Origin: an uncultured Acidobacteriota bacterium
GTDB taxonomy: Bacteria; Acidobacteriota; Blastocatellia; RBC074
Length of the DNA stretch: 62,019 nt
Assembly: GCA_902825875.1 (NCBI GenBank)
Contig: CADECP010000041.1
Span: 1 to 62,019 of the forward strand
Reading direction: 5' to 3'
Below are positions 17,072 to 28,511 of this stretch, in pieces. The notes under the pieces are model-generated. The model was not told the DNA's origin, did no database searches, and saw only the letters and a program-made list of their open reading frames with translations. Made by a program: the position numbers and the translations under genes. Within the stretch, counting starts at the first letter, position 1, and each line of letters opens with the position of its first letter.

Positions 17072-19021
17072 ATGCTTTTCCGTCTTTCCGAAGTCACCAA
17101 ATCCTACGGCGCGCAAGAAGTGCTGCGAGGAGTCACATTCCAAATCAATCCCGGCGAACATGTCGCTTTGGTTGGCCGCAATGGCGCGGGCAAAACGACG
17201 ATCTTTCGCCTGATTACCGGAGCCGAATCGCCGGACAAAGGCGAGTTCGATTCGATGCGCGGTTTGCGATTTGGCGTGCTGGCTCAGCACGTGGATTTCA
17301 GTGGAGCCGAAAAAGTGTTGGACGCCGCGTTGTCGGTCTTTGAAAACCTGCGTTCGCTGGAAACGAAAATGCGCGAGTTGGAGCACGCCATGACCGAAAC
17401 GTCTGGCGATGAACTCGACCGCGTCATGCACGAATACAGCGACGCCCAGCACACTTATGAACTCGAAGGCGGATTCAGTTATCACGCTCGCGCCGAAGCT
17501 GTTTTGCTTGGGCTTGGATTTGGCAAGGACGAATTTCTAAAACGCGCTGAAAACCTGTCGGGCGGCGAAAAGAATCGGCTGGGACTGGCTCGGTTGCTGT
17601 TGCTGGAACCTGACATTTTGCTGTTGGACGAACCGACCAACCATCTGGACGTGGACGCCGTTGAGTGGCTGGAAGAGTTTTTGAGCAGTTACAAATCGGC
17701 TTACCTGATTATTTCTCATGACCGATTCTTTCTGGATCACACGGTCAGTCGAGTGCTCGATCTGGAATTCGGCAAAGTCGAAAGCTACAAGGGGAATTAC
17801 AGCCAATACGTCATCGAAAAAGAAGAACGCCGCGAAATGCAGCAACGCGCTTATGAACAACAGCGCGAAATGATCGAACGCACCGAAGAGTTCATTCGCC
17901 GCAATCTGGCCGGTCAGAAAACCAAACAAGCCAAATCGCGCCGCACATTGTTGCAACGAATCGAGCGTCTGGAAAACGTCAGCGATTTGGACACCGCCAG
18001 CTTCAAGCTGAAGCCGACTGCTCGCACAGGCGATCAAGTGCTGATTCTGGATAAGCTGGCAATTGGATTCCCGCTCCCTGACGGTCGGGGTACTGTCAAA
18101 ACGTTGGCCGCCAATTTGAACCTGACGCTTCGCAGAGGCGAGCGACTGGGAATCATCGGCGGCAACGGAACCGGCAAAACGACTTTGTTGCGAACGATTC
18201 TGGACGAACAACTTCCGATAGAAGGAGAGTTTCGCTGGGGAACGGGCGTCAATGTCGGCTATTACGATCAAAGGTTGCTGACGGTGGATGAGCGCAACAC
18301 GGTGATTGAAGAATTGCGAACGATTGCTTCATCGGCGATTACCGATGGCGAACTGCGCGGCTTTCTTGGCAGGTTTTTGTTTTCCGGCGATGATGTTTTC
18401 AAATCGGTTGCGGCGCTTTCCGGTGGAGAAAAAGGGCGGCTGGCACTGGCCAAGTTGATTTATTCGCGCGTCAACGTGCTGGTGCTGGACGAACCGACGA
18501 ACCATCTGGACATCGCTTCGTGCGAAGCGTTGGAAGATGCTCTGAACGAATTCGACGGCACGATCGTCACCGTCTCGCACGACAGATATTTTCTCGACCG
18601 CATCGCCACGCAGATTCTGGCCTTCAACGATAAAGGCGCGGAGTATTTCGATGGCGGGTACACCGAATTTTACGACGACCACCACAAGGCTTTAGCGCAG
18701 CAACAAGCGCGCGAAGTCGAGGCTCAAAAAGTCGAACGACAGGCGCGCAAAGTCGAAACTCCGAAACAAAATAAGACGAACAAGTCACGCCAGAAAGCTC
18801 CGTTGCCTGTGGAGATCGAAGCTGAAATTCATGCCGCTGAAGACGAGCTTCATGCGCTTGCCGCGTTGCTTTCGACCGAAGACGTGGCGCGCGATAAAGA
18901 CAAATTGTTTGAATTCAGCGAAAAGTATCAATTGCTGGAAGCCAAAATCGCCGAGCTTTATCAGCAGTGGGAAGCCGCGTTGGAAACCGAATCGCAGGTG
19001 AGCGCCGCAACTGGCGCATAA
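17072..19021 (+). CDS. ABC-F family ATPase
   Basis: Two ABC domains lie in tandem in 649 residues without membrane segments. Domain 1 has Walker A GRNGAGKTT, signature LSGGEKNRLGLARLL and Walker B LLLDEPTNHLD; domain 2 has GGNGTGKTT, LSGGEKGRLALAKL and LVLDEPTNHLD. The arm-linker between them (about 235-300) is helical and charged, and a coiled C-terminal region follows. ABC-F proteins act on the ribosome (Uup/EttA/YheS group); which member this is cannot be told here. The start of domain 2 holds GFPLPDGRGTVKTL, whose DNA resembles a repeat. The ybaK-like gene follows after 11 bases, probably co-transcribed. Confidence 0.95.
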   Translation: MLFRLSEVTKSYGAQEVLRGVTFQINPGEHVALVGRNGAGKTTIFRLITGAESPDKGEFDSMRGLRFGVLAQHVDFSGAEKVLDAALSVFENLRSLETKMRELEHAMTETSGDELDRVMHEYSDAQHTYELEGGFSYHARAEAVLLGLGFGKDEFLKRAENLSGGEKNRLGLARLLLLEPDILLLDEPTNHLDVDAVEWLEEFLSSYKSAYLIISHDRFFLDHTVSRVLDLEFGKVESYKGNYSQYVIEKEERREMQQRAYEQQREMIERTEEFIRRNLAGQKTKQAKSRRTLLQRIERLENVSDLDTASFKLKPTARTGDQVLILDKLAIGFPLPDGRGTVKTLAANLNLTLRRGERLGIIGGNGTGKTTLLRTILDEQLPIEGEFRWGTGVNVGYYDQRLLTVDERNTVIEELRTIASSAITDGELRGFLGRFLFSGDDVFKSVAALSGGEKGRLALAKLIYSRVNVLVLDEPTNHLDIASCEALEDALNEFDGTIVTVSHDRYFLDRIATQILAFNDKGAEYFDGGYTEFYDDHHKALAQQQAREVEAQKVERQARKVETPKQNKTNKSRQKAPLPVEIEAEIHAAEDELHALAALLSTEDVARDKDKLFEFSEKYQLLEAKIAELYQQWEAALETESQVSAATGA

Positions 19022-19032
19022 GAAGCTGAAGC

Positions 19033-19509
19033 ATGAAAACCATTGCCGCCAGAATGCTGGATCAACTGAAAATCGCATACGAGCTTCGCGCGTACGAAAT
19101 CAGCGAGGACGAATTGGACGCCATCACCGTTGCCAGGAAAGTGAACATGCCGCCCGAAGCGACATTCAAAACGTTGGTGGCTCGCGGCGACAAAACCGGC
19201 GTGGTGATGGCTTGCATCCCCGGCGATCAGGAACTCGATCTGAAAAAGTTTGCCTCAGCGACCGGAAATAAGCGGGTTGAGCTTGTGCCGGTCAAAGAAA
19301 TACAATCGCTGACAGGTTATATTCGTGGCGGCGTCTCACCGCTTGGATCGAAAAAGAAATACACGCTTTTTCTGGATCGAAGCGCGCTGGATCACGAACG
19401 GATCAGCGTCAGCGCAGGACAGCGCGGTCTGCAAATTATTCTTGCTCCCGCAGAGTTGCAGCGCGCTTCGGATGCGACCTTAACCGATCTGACAAAGCCC
19501 CTTTCGTAG
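19033..19509 (+). CDS. ybaK: YbaK/EbsC-type Cys-tRNA(Pro) deacylase
   Basis: The 158-aa protein spans the YbaK/ProX editing fold: [29 protein letters not shown], the conserved stretch [14 protein letters not shown], and [15 protein letters not shown]. This family hydrolyses mischarged tRNAs, typically Cys-tRNA(Pro). It lies 11 bases after the ABC-F gene, so both products serve translation. Confidence 0.93.
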   Translation: MKTIAARMLDQLKIAYELRAYEISEDELDAITVARKVNMPPEATFKTLVARGDKTGVVMACIPGDQELDLKKFASATGNKRVELVPVKEIQSLTGYIRGGVSPLGSKKKYTLFLDRSALDHERISVSAGQRGLQIILAPAELQRASDATLTDLTKPLS

Positions 19510-19685
19510 CTCAAATAATTATTTCGTGGGAAACCCGCCGATGGCCGGTCAGCAAATTTTGCTGATTCAGCAAGTCCCGTATCGGCCAAAACAGCAGTTC
19601 TTTTATTTTCTTTGTTCGGCTCAGCGCCAGTGTGCGCTTGGCCAATGGTGTCTTCAAAATCTGGTGCTCTGTAAGGAATTCAAAA

Positions 19686-20093
19686 ATGCCTAAACGCTGG
19701 TTGTTCAAAACGGAACCGAGTGAGTATTCATACGACGATCTGGAGCGTGAGAAAAAAGCCGTTTGGAATGGTGTCAACAATAACCTGGCGCTGAAAAACT
19801 TGCGCGAAGTCCGCCTGGGCGACGAAATTTTGATCTATCACACCGGCAACGAAAAAGCGGTAGTCGGAATCGCCGAAGCCGTCAGCGAGCCTTATCCCGA
19901 TCCGTCTGGCAATGATGAAAAACAGGTGGTGGTGAATTTGAAGTCGAAACGCCGGTTGGCCAAGCCGGTGACATTGAATGAAATCAAAGCCAATGAGTCG
20001 TTGCGAGAATTCGATCTGGTTCGTCTGCCCAGATTGTCGGTGATGCCTGTGGCTGGCGAACATTGGGAAGCGTTGCAAGAGATGCTGAAATAA
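19686..20093 (+). CDS. EVE domain protein
   Basis: A stand-alone EVE domain (135 aa): WLFKTEPSEYSYDDL at the N-terminus, the signature VWNGVNNNLALKNLREVRLGD, and EILIYHTGNEKAVVGIAE. EVE belongs to the PUA-like fold and is thought to bind modified nucleobases. ATG 19686 follows AAGGAA. Its last codons form half of a terminator hairpin. The 176 bases before it (19510-19685) show nothing clear. Confidence 0.94.
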   Translation: MPKRWLFKTEPSEYSYDDLEREKKAVWNGVNNNLALKNLREVRLGDEILIYHTGNEKAVVGIAEAVSEPYPDPSGNDEKQVVVNLKSKRRLAKPVTLNEIKANESLREFDLVRLPRLSVMPVAGEHWEALQEMLK

Positions 20094-20107
20094 GCATCTC
20101 TTGCAAC
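20072..20107. terminator. Terminator overlapping the EVE gene's stop codon
   Basis: A perfect 15-base stem (gttgcaagagatgct / agcatctcttgcaac) has a six-base loop gaaata; the TAA stop spans the loop and the right arm. It separates the convergent EVE and M20 genes. Confidence 0.65.
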
Positions 20108-20121
20108 TAGTGGATGGGCTG

Positions 20122-21498
20122 TTACCTCAGTTTGGCGATCTCTTCAAAATACTTCACGAACATTTTGATCCCGCCCGAAGTTTGTCCCCAATCAAAATTT
20201 TCATTTTTAGCGTGGTAGCCGTGTTCCGGCAGGCTCAAGCCGAGAAAGGTGATTGGCGCGCGCAGGTGTTTTTGCATGGTGACTACCGCGCCGATTGAGC
20301 CGCCTTCGCGCGTGAACGCCGGTTCTCTGCCGAAGGCGAATTTCATGGCCACGCGAGCAGCGTCGGCATATTCGCCTTCAAAATCGCCGACGAATGGTTC
20401 CAGCGATTGGGGCGTTTCGACTTTCACATCCGGGTTGATGTCGCGGACAAAATCTTTGATGAGTTTGGCGATTTTGGCTGGGCGCTGATTTGGAACCAGC
20501 CGAGTGCTGATTTTGGCTTCGGCACGATACGGCACGATGGTTTTGACGCCGGGCCCGCTGTATCCGCCTGTGATGCCGTGAACCTCGAACGTAGGCGCAG
20601 CCATAATCGCTTTCAAAACGTCGGCTTCGGTTTTCATGTTGGAGCGAAGCGTCTTCAGTTCATGAGCTTTCTGGTAGCCTTTGGTCGTGAAGCCAGAATT
20701 AACGAAGCTGGCGAGTTCTTCTTTTGTCGCCGCGATGACTTCATCGTAAAAGCCTGGAATTTTGACCTTGCCGGTTTTGGCGTCGTAACACTGGCTGATG
20801 ACCTGAGCCAGTTCGCCGATAGGATTTCGTGCCGCTCCGCCGACCAGGCCTGAATGCACGTCTTTGGAATGCGTTTCCAGTTTGAATAGAAACGCCTGCA
20901 ATCCGCGCAAACCGTAAGGCACGGCGGGCTGTTTGCGCGAAATCCAGATTGTGTCGGAAACCAAAATCGAATTGGTTTGCAGATGACCTTTGTTGCGTTT
21001 GACGAAGTATTCAAAATTCGGCGAGCCGATTTCTTCTTCCAGTTCCCAGATGAATTTGAAATTGAGCGGCAGGCCGTTTTGCACTGCATAGCGCACAGCG
21101 AGCATTGCCGTCAGCGCGGGGCCTTTGTCATCGGTGGTTCCGCGCCCTTCATAACGGTCGCCGGTTTTGTAAAAAGTGAACGGAGCTTTGTTCCATTCCG
21201 AAGCATCGGCGGGTTGCACGTCCAGGTGGTTATAAATCGTCACCGTCGGGTTTTTCAGGCTGGTCACCAGCGAACCCATCACGACAGGATTGCCGGGCGT
21301 CGAAACAGTTTCGGCTTTGGCTCCCATATCGCGCAAATACTGCACGGCCAATTCGCCGCAGCGTCGAATATCAGCGCGACGTTCGGGGTCGCTGCTGATG
21401 CTGGGAGTTTCGACCAGTTCAGCAAGTTTGTTTTCAAATTCGCTGCGCGAGCTGCGAACATAACTGTCCAATTGTTTATAAAGTCCGTTGTTGTTCAT
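20122..21498 (-). CDS. M20 family dipeptidase
   Basis: A 458-aa zinc peptidase of family M20. Metal and catalytic motifs are in order: [33 protein letters not shown] (general-base Glu pair), ILVSDT, and a C-terminal [12 protein letters not shown] dimerisation domain lies in the middle. The family removes the N-terminal residue from di- or short peptides. The start follows GGAGGTTAG, a near-perfect ribosome site. No signal peptide, so cytoplasmic. Confidence 0.93.
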   Translation of the reverse strand: MNNNGLYKQLDSYVRSSRSEFENKLAELVETPSISSDPERRADIRRCGELAVQYLRDMGAKAETVSTPGNPVVMGSLVTSLKNPTVTIYNHLDVQPADASEWNKAPFTFYKTGDRYEGRGTTDDKGPALTAMLAVRYAVQNGLPLNFKFIWELEEEIGSPNFEYFVKRNKGHLQTNSILVSDTIWISRKQPAVPYGLRGLQAFLFKLETHSKDVHSGLVGGAARNPIGELAQVISQCYDAKTGKVKIPGFYDEVIAATKEELASFVNSGFTTKGYQKAHELKTLRSNMKTEADVLKAIMAAPTFEVHGITGGYSGPGVKTIVPYRAEAKISTRLVPNQRPAKIAKLIKDFVRDINPDVKVETPQSLEPFVGDFEGEYADAARVAMKFAFGREPAFTREGGSIGAVVTMQKHLRAPITFLGLSLPEHGYHAKNENFDWGQTSGGIKMFVKYFEEIAKLR

Positions 21499-21545
21499 CT
21501 AACCTCCGATGGTGAAGTATACGAGTGCAGATTTATCCCAAATCC

Positions 21546-23450
21546 TTACCGATAAAATTTGATGTCGTCCAATTCCAGCCAGCCAAATCCGCCCGCAGGT
21601 CTGGCGATTTCAAAACTGAGCATCAACAAATCCGTTCCCGTCCATTGAACAGGCGAACGCGCGCCTGATTGTTTGAATGAAGCGAAATCCAGTTTTACGG
21701 TTTGCCATTGTGGCTTGGCGCTGAATGGAACCGAAAAGTGCGACGACACGCTGCGCGTGTTGTAAATCGGAACGATCAGCCGATATTCGCCATCGCCGCG
21801 TACGTCGAATTGAACGCCGCTAAAAGCTCTGGCGTCTACTGGTTCGACAGCCCCTCGGCTGAGCGGAACGTTGACGCGAGCGAACGGGCGCTCTTTTTCC
21901 GCCATGCGCGCCGAAACTGACAAAGCGCGATTGTTTTCTCCGCGCGTTACGTGCCCAAAGACGATTTTCGACGGATCAACTCCGGCGTCCGATGAATTGA
22001 TCCAGCGCGTGTCGAGCCGGCTGCGACCGTCGGCTCGTTCAAAATCATCTATCAATTCCTGAGCCTTGACGGCAGGAATGGCGGTCAAGGTCGTCGAGGC
22101 GATTTCACGCGCCATTTTTTCTCGATCCAGTTCGCGTCCGCCCAAAAAGACACGGCTGATTTTTTCGATGTCGCCGATGGTTTTGTGTGGTTCACCGGCA
22201 ATCAAAATCAGGTCAGCGAGTTTTCCAACGGCGATGGTTCCGCGTTCGCCGTCCACCTTGATGGCTCGCGCGGCGTTGCCCGTGGCGGCTGTGATGGCTT
22301 CCAGCGGAGTCAATCCGCCAGCAACCAGCAATTGTAATTCGCGCAATGTCGCCCAGCCGTGATGCGTTCCGGTGACTCCGGCGTCTGTACCTGTGCCGAA
22401 AGTAATTCCAGCTTTTCGTAAAGCCGCCGTGTTGCGTTGCAAAGTCGCCCAACGGCGTAAACGCGGCGCGTCGCCGTTTTCAGCCGAACCGGCAGCAGGT
22501 TTCAGCGGCGGATTTTGAGGCGGAGTCAGCGGAGGGTTGATTCCGTTTTTGACCGCCGGTTCCAGCACTGCGTCCAGCAGCGGCGACAAAATATCTCGCC
22601 CGCGAGGTTCGTAAACCGCCAGTGTTGGCGCGTAAGTCGTGCCGCTGGCTTTCATTGCCTTGAATAATTCTTCGTCGGCGTCACGGTCGCCTATGCCATG
22701 CGCGATGACATCTACTTTCGAGCGTGCTGCGATTTTGGCTTTGTCCAGCGATACGGTGTGCGTCAAAACTTCAATGCCGTTTTTGTGAGCTTCATCCACC
22801 AGAGCGGTCAAAGTTTCTTCGTTCATGCTGGTCATATCCGCCGCCGCGCCGTATCGCCAGCCATCGGTGAACACTTTGATGGCGTCCGGTTGATAGGGCA
22901 GCACTCGACGAACGGCGGCGCGCGCTTCGCGTGGAGTGGTGACTTCCAGCGAGAAAAAATCACCACGACCGCCTTCGGCTCCATGACCGCCCGGCGTAGT
23001 CATTCGAGCGGCGAGGCTGATTCGCGGAGCTTCGACAGCGCCTGTGCGAATTAGCCGCCGCATTGGTTCAAAGGTTTCGGGATAGGTTCCGAAATCCACC
23101 ACCGAAGTTACGCCGCAATAAAGATACGCCTTCAGATTTTTCGGCCAATCGCCGGTCACGCCTCCGCCGCTGGCGTAAGGCAGATGAGTATGAAGATCGA
23201 AAATTCCCGGCATCAACGTCAATCCGGCAGCGTTGATGATGCGAGCATTGGCGGGTGGTTGAGTGTCCGGGGATGTGACGGCTTCTATGCGCTCGCCGCG
23301 AATGAGTACGGTTTGTTTTTTGGGTTCTGCCCCTGTTCCGTCAATGACGGTTGCTCCAACGATGGCGAGCAGATCGGTTTGTTGATGTGCCACATCGGAA
23401 AACAAACCAAGCCACAACAGGGTTGTGAGAAGCAGCGTAAGGCGTTTCAT
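21546..23450 (-). CDS. Secreted amidohydrolase fused to a CIA30-like domain
   Basis: A signal peptide ([17 protein letters not shown]) is followed by an amidohydrolase domain (about 27-455): VIDGTG, metal-binding [10 protein letters not shown], the KVFTDGW lysine region, HTVSLDKAK, and [14 protein letters not shown], ending with the composite-barrel strands [15 protein letters not shown]. Residues about 465-634 form a beta-sandwich like CIA30/NDUFAF1 domains ([41 protein letters not shown]). The domain pair suggests hydrolysis of a polymer-linked or bound substrate outside the cytoplasm; that is inference. It shares strand and spacing (47 bases) with the M20 peptidase downstream. Confidence 0.88.
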   Translation of the reverse strand: MKRLTLLLTTLLWLGLFSDVAHQQTDLLAIVGATVIDGTGAEPKKQTVLIRGERIEAVTSPDTQPPANARIINAAGLTLMPGIFDLHTHLPYASGGGVTGDWPKNLKAYLYCGVTSVVDFGTYPETFEPMRRLIRTGAVEAPRISLAARMTTPGGHGAEGGRGDFFSLEVTTPREARAAVRRVLPYQPDAIKVFTDGWRYGAAADMTSMNEETLTALVDEAHKNGIEVLTHTVSLDKAKIAARSKVDVIAHGIGDRDADEELFKAMKASGTTYAPTLAVYEPRGRDILSPLLDAVLEPAVKNGINPPLTPPQNPPLKPAAGSAENGDAPRLRRWATLQRNTAALRKAGITFGTGTDAGVTGTHHGWATLRELQLLVAGGLTPLEAITAATGNAARAIKVDGERGTIAVGKLADLILIAGEPHKTIGDIEKISRVFLGGRELDREKMAREIASTTLTAIPAVKAQELIDDFERADGRSRLDTRWINSSDAGVDPSKIVFGHVTRGENNRALSVSARMAEKERPFARVNVPLSRGAVEPVDARAFSGVQFDVRGDGEYRLIVPIYNTRSVSSHFSVPFSAKPQWQTVKLDFASFKQSGARSPVQWTGTDLLMLSFEIARPAGGFGWLELDDIKFYR

Positions 23451-23480
23451 CCAGTCTCCGGTTTGGTTGAGAGATTAGTA

Positions 23481-23520
23481 CCGCAAGAACGTCAGGCCAT
23501 AGTATCGCCTGACGTTGCGG
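23481..23520. terminator. Hairpin between the beta-barrel-like gene and the amidohydrolase gene
   Basis: Core arms aacgtcaggc/gcctgacgtt, extended by ccgcaa/ttgcgg with a three-base bulge, follow the 178-aa gene on the minus strand. Confidence 0.45.
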
Positions 23521-23561
23521 TTACGGGCAATGGCCTGAATGACAATCCTTAAACAAAAAGC

Positions 23562-24098
23562 TTAGAACGTGACGTTGTACCCAACACCTGGAATTCGCCC
23601 TTTGACCAGAATGAACAAAAACTGGCTGCGTTTGTAGTTATAAAACAGCATGGGATGCGCGTGAACGCCATCGAACATGGCCAGGCCTGAAAAGTTTCGC
23701 GTGAATTGCACATTCAGGCCGCCCAGCCCAAGTGCGCGATCCTGAAACGTGCTGTAAGCAATGCCGGCATAAGGCGCGATCGGCAAGCCGGTTTCGCGTT
23801 TCAGATTCTTGCTCAGCGTGGCGTAAAACGATTGGCCGTCGCGCGTGCCTATGCGATCGGAACTGGTTCCGACAATCAGCGCAGGGCGTTTGGCGGTTTC
23901 AGTCATCACCAGAAAATTCGCCAACGGACTGACGCGAGCATTGGCGGTTTCGCCTTTGGGGTTGTATTCGACTCCGGCGGTCAATCGCGGATGAAAGCGA
24001 TATGTCAGCGTCGTGCGAATCTGTGCGCGCGGCACGGCTCCTGGAATGATTCTCAGGCTCCAAACCCACTTGTTGTCATTTTCTTCAGCCCCGCTCAC
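23562..24098 (-). CDS. Unknown protein, beta-barrel-like pattern
   Basis: The 178-aa product has no signal peptide but alternates hydrophobic and polar residues in short strands (AQIRTTLTYRFHPRLTAGVEYN, PYAGIAYSTF, GLNVQFTRNFSGLAMF, GVGYNVTF) and ends in Phe, like outer-membrane barrels. An in-frame TGA seven codons above GTG 24098 blocks a longer form. It could be a truncated barrel gene or the back part of one fused by an old frameshift to the region behind the upstream TlpA gene, which ends 27 bases before. Function unknown. Confidence 0.55.
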   Translation of the reverse strand: MSGAEENDNKWVWSLRIIPGAVPRAQIRTTLTYRFHPRLTAGVEYNPKGETANARVSPLANFLVMTETAKRPALIVGTSSDRIGTRDGQSFYATLSKNLKRETGLPIAPYAGIAYSTFQDRALGLGGLNVQFTRNFSGLAMFDGVHAHPMLFYNYKRSQFLFILVKGRIPGVGYNVTF

Positions 24099-24125
24099 GG
24101 CGCGGCCTTCGCCCGGTCAAAGCGG

Positions 24126-25031
24126 TCAGCTTGGCACGCTGGAAGCTTCCTGTTTGGTTTTGTTGCGAGCGATTTGATCGCGTTTGGCTTGTTCGTTGGC
24201 TTTGGCTATCAACTTGTCCAGATGCTTTTTGAGTTCTTCCTGAGTAATAACGCTGGGGAACAGTGCGACGATTTTGCCGTCGCGCCCGATGATCGCCGTT
24301 GCGGGAAGTGCCGGGCCAAGTCCGAACTGCGCCATTTGTTCTGTCGTCGCACCCAACCAGACAGGAAAATTGATCGAAGCGTCTTTGATAAATTGGCGAA
24401 CGGCTTTGATTTCGGCCAGCGTGTCTGCGGAAGCTCCAACGACCTGCACTCCGAATGCCGCGTACTGATTTTGAATTGCTGCCAGATCGGGCATTTCTTT
24501 TTTGCAGGGGCCGCACCAGGTCGCCCAGAAATTCAAAACCACAATTCGTCCGCGCAAACTGCTCAGCCGTTGTTCGACGCCGAACATATCTTTCAACGTC
24601 AGTTCGGTTTCTTTGCCGATAAAAGCCGACAGGTCTTGTGCTCCGGGCGAACCAAGAACTTTCAGATCATCAACTTTGACGAAAAGCTTTTTTCTGGCTG
24701 AGCGAACCGAGCCGTTGATTTCGACTTTCTTGCCGATCAGTTCCAGCCAGTTTTTGCCAGGTCTTTGAAACCTGCCTTCTTCGAGTTGATAGAAAGTTGT
24801 TTTGCCAGTCGCATCCATCACGGCCAGCAAAGTTGGATCGCCTTTGGCGACGCAGTTGGCGGCTTTGGCCAAATCGGCTGCCGTGCCAAATGGAGTTGTT
24901 CGCCGATCGGCTTCGGCCCAACATTCTTCGCAGCAAACAATCTGGCCTTCCAGCCTGGTGGTTTTGGCAGGTTGTGCAATGGCGATGTTCAAACAAGCGA
25001 TGAGTACAAATAACAAAAAGAAGTTTTTCAT
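24126..25031 (-). CDS. TlpA/ResA-like exported thioredoxin with extra N-terminal domain
   Basis: A 301-aa exported protein. Signal peptide MKNFFLLFVLIACLNIAIAQ; a first domain (about 25-125) with IVCCEECWAEADRR and a further Cys (AANCVAKG), ending in beta strands; then a TlpA/AhpC-type thioredoxin domain with the redox site WCGPC in FWATWCGPCKKEMPDL and the cis-Pro segment LPATAIIGRDGKI. TlpA-like proteins reduce disulfides outside the cytoplasm. The Cys-rich first domain is unusual and may bind metal. The frame is open upstream to 25400 but that extension overlaps the Cys-rich gene. It shares strand with the two Cys-rich genes, separated by a hairpin. Confidence 0.88.
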   Translation of the reverse strand: MKNFFLLFVLIACLNIAIAQPAKTTRLEGQIVCCEECWAEADRRTTPFGTAADLAKAANCVAKGDPTLLAVMDATGKTTFYQLEEGRFQRPGKNWLELIGKKVEINGSVRSARKKLFVKVDDLKVLGSPGAQDLSAFIGKETELTLKDMFGVEQRLSSLRGRIVVLNFWATWCGPCKKEMPDLAAIQNQYAAFGVQVVGASADTLAEIKAVRQFIKDASINFPVWLGATTEQMAQFGLGPALPATAIIGRDGKIVALFPSVITQEELKKHLDKLIAKANEQAKRDQIARNKTKQEASSVPS

Positions 25032-25071
25032 AGCTGGTGATGTTCTCTTAGGTTTGCGTGAAGCGATAAAC

Positions 25072-25105
25072 ATCCGGCGTTGATCGTAAAAGACCAACGC
25101 CGGAT
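25072..25105 (-). terminator. Hairpin after the cysteine-rich gene
   Basis: An 11-base stem atccggcgttg/caacgccggat with a 12-base loop lies downstream of the Cys-rich protein gene on the minus strand and before the TlpA gene. Confidence 0.55.
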
Positions 25106-25125
25106 TCTGAACAGTAAGGTTGTGA

Positions 25126-25542
25126 TTAGCCGTGCGATTTATGGTTGGTGCAGCACGAACCACCGCCGCAGCACGACCCGCCGGAACAGCATCCGGCTTC
25201 GTGTTTGGCTTGTTTGTCGTGTTTGGCCTGTTTGGCTGGTTTGGAGTCGGCCTTGTTGGTTGTCGCTTTCTTTTCGCAGCACGATCCGCCGTTGCAGCAA
25301 GCCGCGCCAGGCTTACAGCAATCTTCGGCTTTGGCTTCTGCCTTGCTGTCTTTTTTGGTGGCGCAAGCTTCGTGCTCTTTGCCCGTACAGCACGAACCAC
25401 CGTCGCAGCAAGTCGCTCCTGCTGAACAGCAAGCAGCGGCCTTGTCGTGTTTGGCGTGTTTGTCCTGAGTTGGATTGGATGCGAATGCGACTCCTGCCAG
25501 TCCGAAGACCAACAGGACGACGAACAATTTGATCTTGGTCAT
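25126..25542 (-). CDS. Exported cysteine-rich putative metal-binding protein
   Basis: The 138-aa product has a signal peptide (MTKIKLFVVLLVFGLAGVAFA) and three Cys clusters: two of form CC-x5-CC-x4-CC and one CC-x4-CC-x4-CC, 19 Cys in all, separated by Lys/His/Ala-rich spacers. This composition suggests binding of soft metals such as Cu, Zn, Hg or As, but no named family is recognised. The ATG follows AGGAG. Its neighbours are a second Cys-rich protein and an exported thioredoxin that could keep thiols reduced. Confidence 0.75.
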   Translation of the reverse strand: MTKIKLFVVLLVFGLAGVAFASNPTQDKHAKHDKAAACCSAGATCCDGGSCCTGKEHEACATKKDSKAEAKAEDCCKPGAACCNGGSCCEKKATTNKADSKPAKQAKHDKQAKHEAGCCSGGSCCGGGSCCTNHKSHG

Positions 25543-25627
25543 GAGAATTCTCCTGTTTTAGATAGAAGTTTTGTCGCGAAAACGGAAGGCATCGGCCAAC
25601 CGTGATTTCAAACGGTCACACTTCTGC

Positions 25628-26077
25628 CTAAATCAGGAAAACGCAGCATCGCAAATGAATGGATTGGCCTTCGGGCAGATGTTGATGGGCAAAGGAAGGT
25701 TTGTCGCCTTTGACTGGAACGCTGAACGATGGCGACAAAACCGTTGGCGAAGTTATCGCCGAAAGCTGGTTGAGCTTTAACGTGCCGGGAAGTTCGGAAG
25801 CCGGTGCGTTCAGGATGCAGCATTCATCCTGGCAAGGAGCTTCAGAAGAAGAATGATCTTTGTTGGAAGTTTCCGAGCAGCAGTTGTCGTCGTGACAAAG
25901 CTCAGCGGCGGAATCATTGACAGCCAGTGGAACGGCGTAGCTTGCCGCTTCGACTGCGGAATTTTCCATCGGCCCGCAGCACAACAAACAACTTGCGCCG
26001 CTCAACCACAGTGCCAGTACGGTGGTGGCCAACTGTTTCAACCAGAGCTTATTCAGTTGTGTGGGCTGGATTGTCAT
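25628..26077 (-). CDS. Second cysteine-rich protein with N-terminal membrane segment
   Basis: The 149-aa product has a hydrophobic N-terminal segment (TVLALWLSGASCLLCC) that may be a signal or anchor, then two acidic Cys motifs, LCHDDNCCSE and PCQDECCI, and a terminal RCCVFLI. Eleven Cys and several His point to metal binding. Function is unknown; it lies 85 bases upstream of the larger Cys-rich gene on the same strand, so the pair may be co-expressed. Confidence 0.6.
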   Translation of the reverse strand: MTIQPTQLNKLWLKQLATTVLALWLSGASCLLCCGPMENSAVEAASYAVPLAVNDSAAELCHDDNCCSETSNKDHSSSEAPCQDECCILNAPASELPGTLKLNQLSAITSPTVLSPSFSVPVKGDKPSFAHQHLPEGQSIHLRCCVFLI

Positions 26078-26164
26078 GCTTTTTGTTGCTGCGGACTTTC
26101 ACCCAAATTCCCAAGTTTGAATTACGGCATCGGCAAGCAGTGTGCCTGAAACTTTGCGGAGTTC

Positions 26165-26860
26165 TTAGCCGACAAATTTCAAAGTCGTTTCTCCAATTTT
26201 GACTACGTCGCCGTTGGCCAGCGGGTAAGGTTCCTGCGGTTTCAATCGCGTGCGTCCGTTGATGACGGTTCCGTTGGCGCTGCCTAAATCTTCGATGAAA
26301 AACTGATGGCCGCGAGTGGTGATGCGCGCGTGGCGGCGAGAAATGCGCGACGCCGGATCGTATCGAGCCAGATCAACATCCGGTCGAATGCCTCTGTGTG
26401 GATCAAGCCGGCCAATCATGATTTCGTCTTCCGGAACCAGCGGGAAATGAGCTTCGGTGTCCATGTCCATGACCATCAGCATTGCCGAAGTGCGTTCAAT
26501 GCTTGGCGGGCGTTCGCCAAAGTAAATCCGATACAGATCGCTCGGCGTCATTTCACGGCCACAATGATGGCACGGAGCAACCAGCGTCAAAGAAGTTCTG
26601 CCAACCTGAGTCGCGTACAGTTCGTTTTCGCGGATCAAATTGTCCAAAAAAGATTCGCGTTCCCCTTCGGCCATTGCATCCCATTCCAGGTTGCGTTCCG
26701 AACACAAGCGGCGAAGTTGTACTGTCGCAAATTCCAACCGGGCTGAACGCTGCAACCGATCATCTTCGATCAGCATTCCCATCAAAACCTGTTTGTGTTC
26801 TGGCGCTAACTGGTCGAGCCAGTCTTTTAGTTGATTTTCTATGGACGTTCCATTCGTCAT
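26165..26860 (-). CDS. FHA domain protein with CxxC motif
   Basis: In 231 residues, the N-terminal part (about 1-100) is helical and includes a CHHCGREM motif. The C-terminal part (about 130-231) is a forkhead-associated domain with the phosphothreonine-binding order: [15 protein letters not shown] and [11 protein letters not shown], closing with [17 protein letters not shown] domains dock onto pThr peptides, so this is a likely reader of the kinase encoded 75 bases upstream. Confidence 0.9.
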   Translation of the reverse strand: MTNGTSIENQLKDWLDQLAPEHKQVLMGMLIEDDRLQRSARLEFATVQLRRLCSERNLEWDAMAEGERESFLDNLIRENELYATQVGRTSLTLVAPCHHCGREMTPSDLYRIYFGERPPSIERTSAMLMVMDMDTEAHFPLVPEDEIMIGRLDPHRGIRPDVDLARYDPASRISRRHARITTRGHQFFIEDLGSANGTVINGRTRLKPQEPYPLANGDVVKIGETTLKFVG

Positions 26861-26935
26861 TCGTTTTTAACCTCGTGGCAGATTTTAGCTTGGCGAGGCT
26901 GTATCGCCAAAACCACTTTAGGCAACGCGACTCAC

Positions 26936-28501
<1,566 letters not shown>

Positions 28502-28511
28502 AGATGCTTTT

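Noticed and set aside
24126..25400. Longer form of the TlpA gene starting at 25400
   Set aside because: It would run antiparallel in content over the terminator and 275 bases of the Cys-rich gene; the signal peptide at codon 124 marks the real start.
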